A stretch of DNA of 6,163 nt from JAGOBX01 sp017999075 [NCBI: Candidatus Babelota bacterium] (GTDB lineage: Bacteria > JAGOBX01): the NCBI GenBank assembly GCA_017999075.1, contig JAGOBX010000231.1:1-6163 (forward strand). The letters are read 5' to 3'. A model generated the notes under the pieces. The model was not told where the DNA came from. It saw only the letters and a list, made by a program, of their open reading frames with translations, and made no database searches. The position numbers and the translations under genes were made by a program. Below are positions 3,795 to 6,163 of this stretch, piece after piece (within the stretch, counting starts at the first letter, position 1; each line of letters starts with the position of its first letter).

Positions 3795-6163
3795 TTATCT
3801 GACAATTACAAATTTTCCTGTTTTATGACCTGTCGGCGATGTAACTACAAACAAATAAACGCCGCTCGCTACTTCTCTGCCCGCGTCATTTTTGACATCC
3901 CATTGATACTTGTTTGATGTAGTATTATTCAATGATTTTTCCGTTACCAGCGCGCCGCGCAAAGTATAAATTTTTATAGTCGCATTTGCCGGCAGATTAT
4001 CAAAAATAATACCGCTATTAGCATTGCCGCTAAAATAATTTCTGCCGGTTTCATCAATGTCGTCATTAGGTTTAAACGGATTCGGACGAACAATTACATT
4101 TGCCGCGTTAACGCTTGGCGCTGTGCTGGTCAGCATAAAAAACGATAAATGATTCGCTTTCGCTTTTACGGTTTTCTTTTCTTTATTATTTTCTATTATC
4201 TCGCATTCTTCCCATGTTTCAGTTGTGGTTGAATATGTCATCAGTTTAATTTCATTTTCGCGGATATTTGTCCCATCGATAACACCGTCGTTATTTGCAT
4301 CCGCATAACTTAATTCAATCTCCATTGTTTTTCCGTTTGCGAAAGTATTAAACTGCGAATCGCCGGTAGTTAAATTTATTTCTATCGGCATAGAAGCGAG
4401 TTCGCGGTTTAAAACATTTAACGCCTGTTCTACATCGCTATCATTCTGACTGCGCTGCTGTATTTGTAACTGCAAATTTGCGGGCTGTGTTTCCGCGCCG
4501 AGAATATTCTGCGCAACTGTTACGCCGACCTTATTTTTATTGCCTTTTTCATCAACGCCTGCAAGCGTAATATTCGCAGTATCGTCTGCAGCAAGCTTCG
4601 CAGTTGTTTTTGCTTTATTATCTGATGTTTTTTCGTCTTTCTTCGACCAGTTTAAATGGTCAATATCAAAATTCTGCATATCGGCGACAACAAAAGTTTC
4701 TGAATTATCTGCAGCCGTATAATAAACTTTTATACGCGTCATATACGCGCCAGACGGATATGCGCTTAAATCCGCTGTTACTACCCACGGATGCGAAACC
4801 GCCGGATTCGGAAAATTCGTCAAATCATTCGATGTAATAGTCTGCCATTCATAAAGTTCCGGTTCTGATTCCACATCTGTAGAATTATCCTGCGCTTTTG
4901 CAATTTCAAATTCTACTTTCAAACTAAGATTTTGATAATTTTTTGAACGGCTGCCGCGCTGTGAAATATAAATTTTATGTCCTTCGTTTGGTATCAACGG
5001 AACAGTAGCAGTCCATAAATAACCGCTGTCAACTATACCCCCGTAATTTAAATTATGAATATTTGGATCGCCAGAATTATTCTGTCTAATACCTACAAAA
5101 TTCTCGTCTAAAAATATAAAAGGGCTGATTTCTGTAGTATAAACATTAACAATCGTCTGATTGCCGGCGTCTATAAATTCAACATAATCATTCGGATTAC
5201 CTTTTTTGGCAGGGTCTTCTTTTGCCGCATTTTTTATATGCGCGCGCGGCATCCATTTATTAGTTTCAAATATTTTCTCAACAAGTTCGGACGCTTCGGC
5301 GATAAAACTATAATTGTTGCCGCTCACCGCCTGATTCTTTTCCGGCGAAGCAATCTTTATTTCAGGCAATTCTACTGGTTTATAATAAATCGGTCTAACA
5401 ACAAGTATATCCTTATTTTTTTCTTCAACTCCTAAATTATTTTTTGCTCTCACCACAAACCGATAATCAGTATCAGTCAAATTTGTTATAACAAAAAATA
5501 AACTGTCAGAATATAAAACGCTGTCTCCTGAAAGAACAGAAAGCGGCGCATCAAAATTCATTATGCCAGTTCCGCTATCCCAATATAATCTGTTTTCAAT
5601 AATATTTTGGCTTACTGATTTATCCCACTCTAATTTGCCGGTAAAATTTTTATAATCAATAAATCTAATATTCCCCGGCGCTTCAGGCATATTGCTTATT
5701 ATCCGCAATTCAGCCGGAGCCGATGTATTGATGAGCAATGTATCAACATAAAGCTTTGAAACAAATTGCAGCAGTTCGCCTGCAATTCCGCTATTGCTGT
5801 CAATCTGAACTTCCAGATAAATATCAATCGCCGTATCAGAATATATCTTATCAATATCAAACAATAATCGGGTTTCAAACCCGGTGTTTGTAATACTGAC
5901 AGGCGCAGGATACGCGCTGCCGGTTTTATATGAAGAATAACGCGGCAGAATTATTTCAATCTTAGTTTTATTTAAATCGCTTGATTCAAGATTTACAGTT
6001 TTCACATTTAATGTTACGATATCGTTAGGGAAAGCTTCTTTATTTGAAGTTATCTGCGGTCTATTATTTTCCAGTTGAGTTCTCGTATTTTTCACAACAT
6101 TTTTATCAACCGGATAATCATACCAGTTAATTTTTGAATTGTATCCGCTTAACCGCCAATCTT
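3795..6163 (-). CDS. Large secreted multi-domain beta-sandwich protein with FlgD/T9SS-like C-terminal domain (5' end outside window)
   Basis: This is the 3' part of a gene: 788 residues are visible and the frame is open to the window edge. The first possible internal start, a GTG at 6095, is not a real start because coding-like sequence (WYDYPVDKN and similar) continues upstream of it. Residues about 30-150 resemble a DUF11-type secreted beta-domain. Residues about 158-256 look like an FN3 domain (PEAPGNIRF, then YRFVVRAKNNLG). Further Ig-like strands and a Q/N-rich stretch follow. Around residue 621 there is a calcium-loop-like DANNDGVID, within a domain that ends HLSFFMLTS. The last 100 residues begin RPNPFKPNDD and end GVYLFVVTSPTG...GKFVIVR, which is the FlgD Ig-like / type A sorting-like domain seen at the ends of large exported proteins. 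The role is inferred as a cell-surface or secreted structural protein. No catalytic motif is visible, so no enzyme activity is proposed. The stop is TAA, 61 bases before the start of the GxxExxY gene. The C-terminal domain is a confident call; the domain names in the middle are tentative. Confidence 0.85.
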   Translation of the reverse strand, partial: DWRLSGYNSKINWYDYPVDKNVVKNTRTQLENNRPQITSNKEAFPNDIVTLNVKTVNLESSDLNKTKIEIILPRYSSYKTGSAYPAPVSITNTGFETRLLFDIDKIYSDTAIDIYLEVQIDSNSGIAGELLQFVSKLYVDTLLINTSAPAELRIISNMPEAPGNIRFIDYKNFTGKLEWDKSVSQNIIENRLYWDSGTGIMNFDAPLSVLSGDSVLYSDSLFFVITNLTDTDYRFVVRAKNNLGVEEKNKDILVVRPIYYKPVELPEIKIASPEKNQAVSGNNYSFIAEASELVEKIFETNKWMPRAHIKNAAKEDPAKKGNPNDYVEFIDAGNQTIVNVYTTEISPFIFLDENFVGIRQNNSGDPNIHNLNYGGIVDSGYLWTATVPLIPNEGHKIYISQRGSRSKNYQNLSLKVEFEIAKAQDNSTDVESEPELYEWQTITSNDLTNFPNPAVSHPWVVTADLSAYPSGAYMTRIKVYYTAADNSETFVVADMQNFDIDHLNWSKKDEKTSDNKAKTTAKLAADDTANITLAGVDEKGNKNKVGVTVAQNILGAETQPANLQLQIQQRSQNDSDVEQALNVLNRELASMPIEINLTTGDSQFNTFANGKTMEIELSYADANNDGVIDGTNIRENEIKLMTYSTTTETWEECEIIENNKEKKTVKAKANHLSFFMLTSTAPSVNAANVIVRPNPFKPNDDIDETGRNYFSGNANSGIIFDNLPANATIKIYTLRGALVTEKSLNNTTSNKYQWDVKNDAGREVASGVYLFVVTSPTGHKTGKFVIVR

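Noticed and set aside
4540-5435. Plus-strand open frames opposite the large secreted-protein gene
   Set aside because: Short, no family resemblance, and fully inside a well-supported gene on the other strand.
6093-6095. GTG at 6095 as the start of the large secreted protein
   Set aside because: The frame stays open to the window edge and reads like protein of the same kind; there is no signal peptide or Shine-Dalgarno at this point.

Overview
The window looks like an AT-rich bacterial genome, roughly one-third G+C by eye. All four recognisable genes are on the minus strand. The gene content is a secreted protein ending in a FlgD/T9SS-like beta-domain, a PorV/PorQ-like outer-membrane barrel, a coiled-coil/TPR periplasmic protein and a GxxExxY nuclease-fold protein. 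This combination is typical of Gram-negative, often uncultured lineages such as Elusimicrobiota and neighbouring FCB-type phyla. The lineage is inferred from gene families only; no rRNA or other phylogenetic marker is present.

Layout in transcription order, right to left. (1) 6163-3795: the 3' part of a large secreted protein whose start lies beyond the right edge; the frame stays open to the last base. It carries a DUF11/FN3-like beta-sandwich region, a DxNxDGxxD loop and a C-terminal FlgD-type sorting-like domain. (2) 3734-3357: a small GxxExxY protein (PD-(D/E)XK fold), closely bracketed by a 27-bp imperfect inverted repeat (3326-3352 and 3751-3777). (3) 3256-1739: a PorV/PorQ-like beta-barrel with an unusual C-terminal extension of about 200 residues. 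(4) 1764-253: a protein with a signal peptide, an FN3-like domain, a long coiled coil and TPRs; its start overlaps the end of gene 3. A rho-independent terminator for this strand lies at 139-180. Positions 1-138 hold no gene that I can support.

Genes 1, 3 and 4 plausibly form one envelope operon: a surface or secreted substrate with a sorting-like C-terminus, an outer-membrane barrel of a family that includes T9SS components, and a periplasmic coiled-coil partner. Genes 3 and 4 share a similar Y-F-W-R beta-domain. The GxxExxY gene reads as an insertion between genes 1 and 3. It has its own inverted repeats, a different base composition and no evident link to the envelope theme. Its repeats can pair in the sense-strand RNA around the whole gene, with two of the three differences becoming G-U wobbles. 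That cassette is the most unusual structure in the window.
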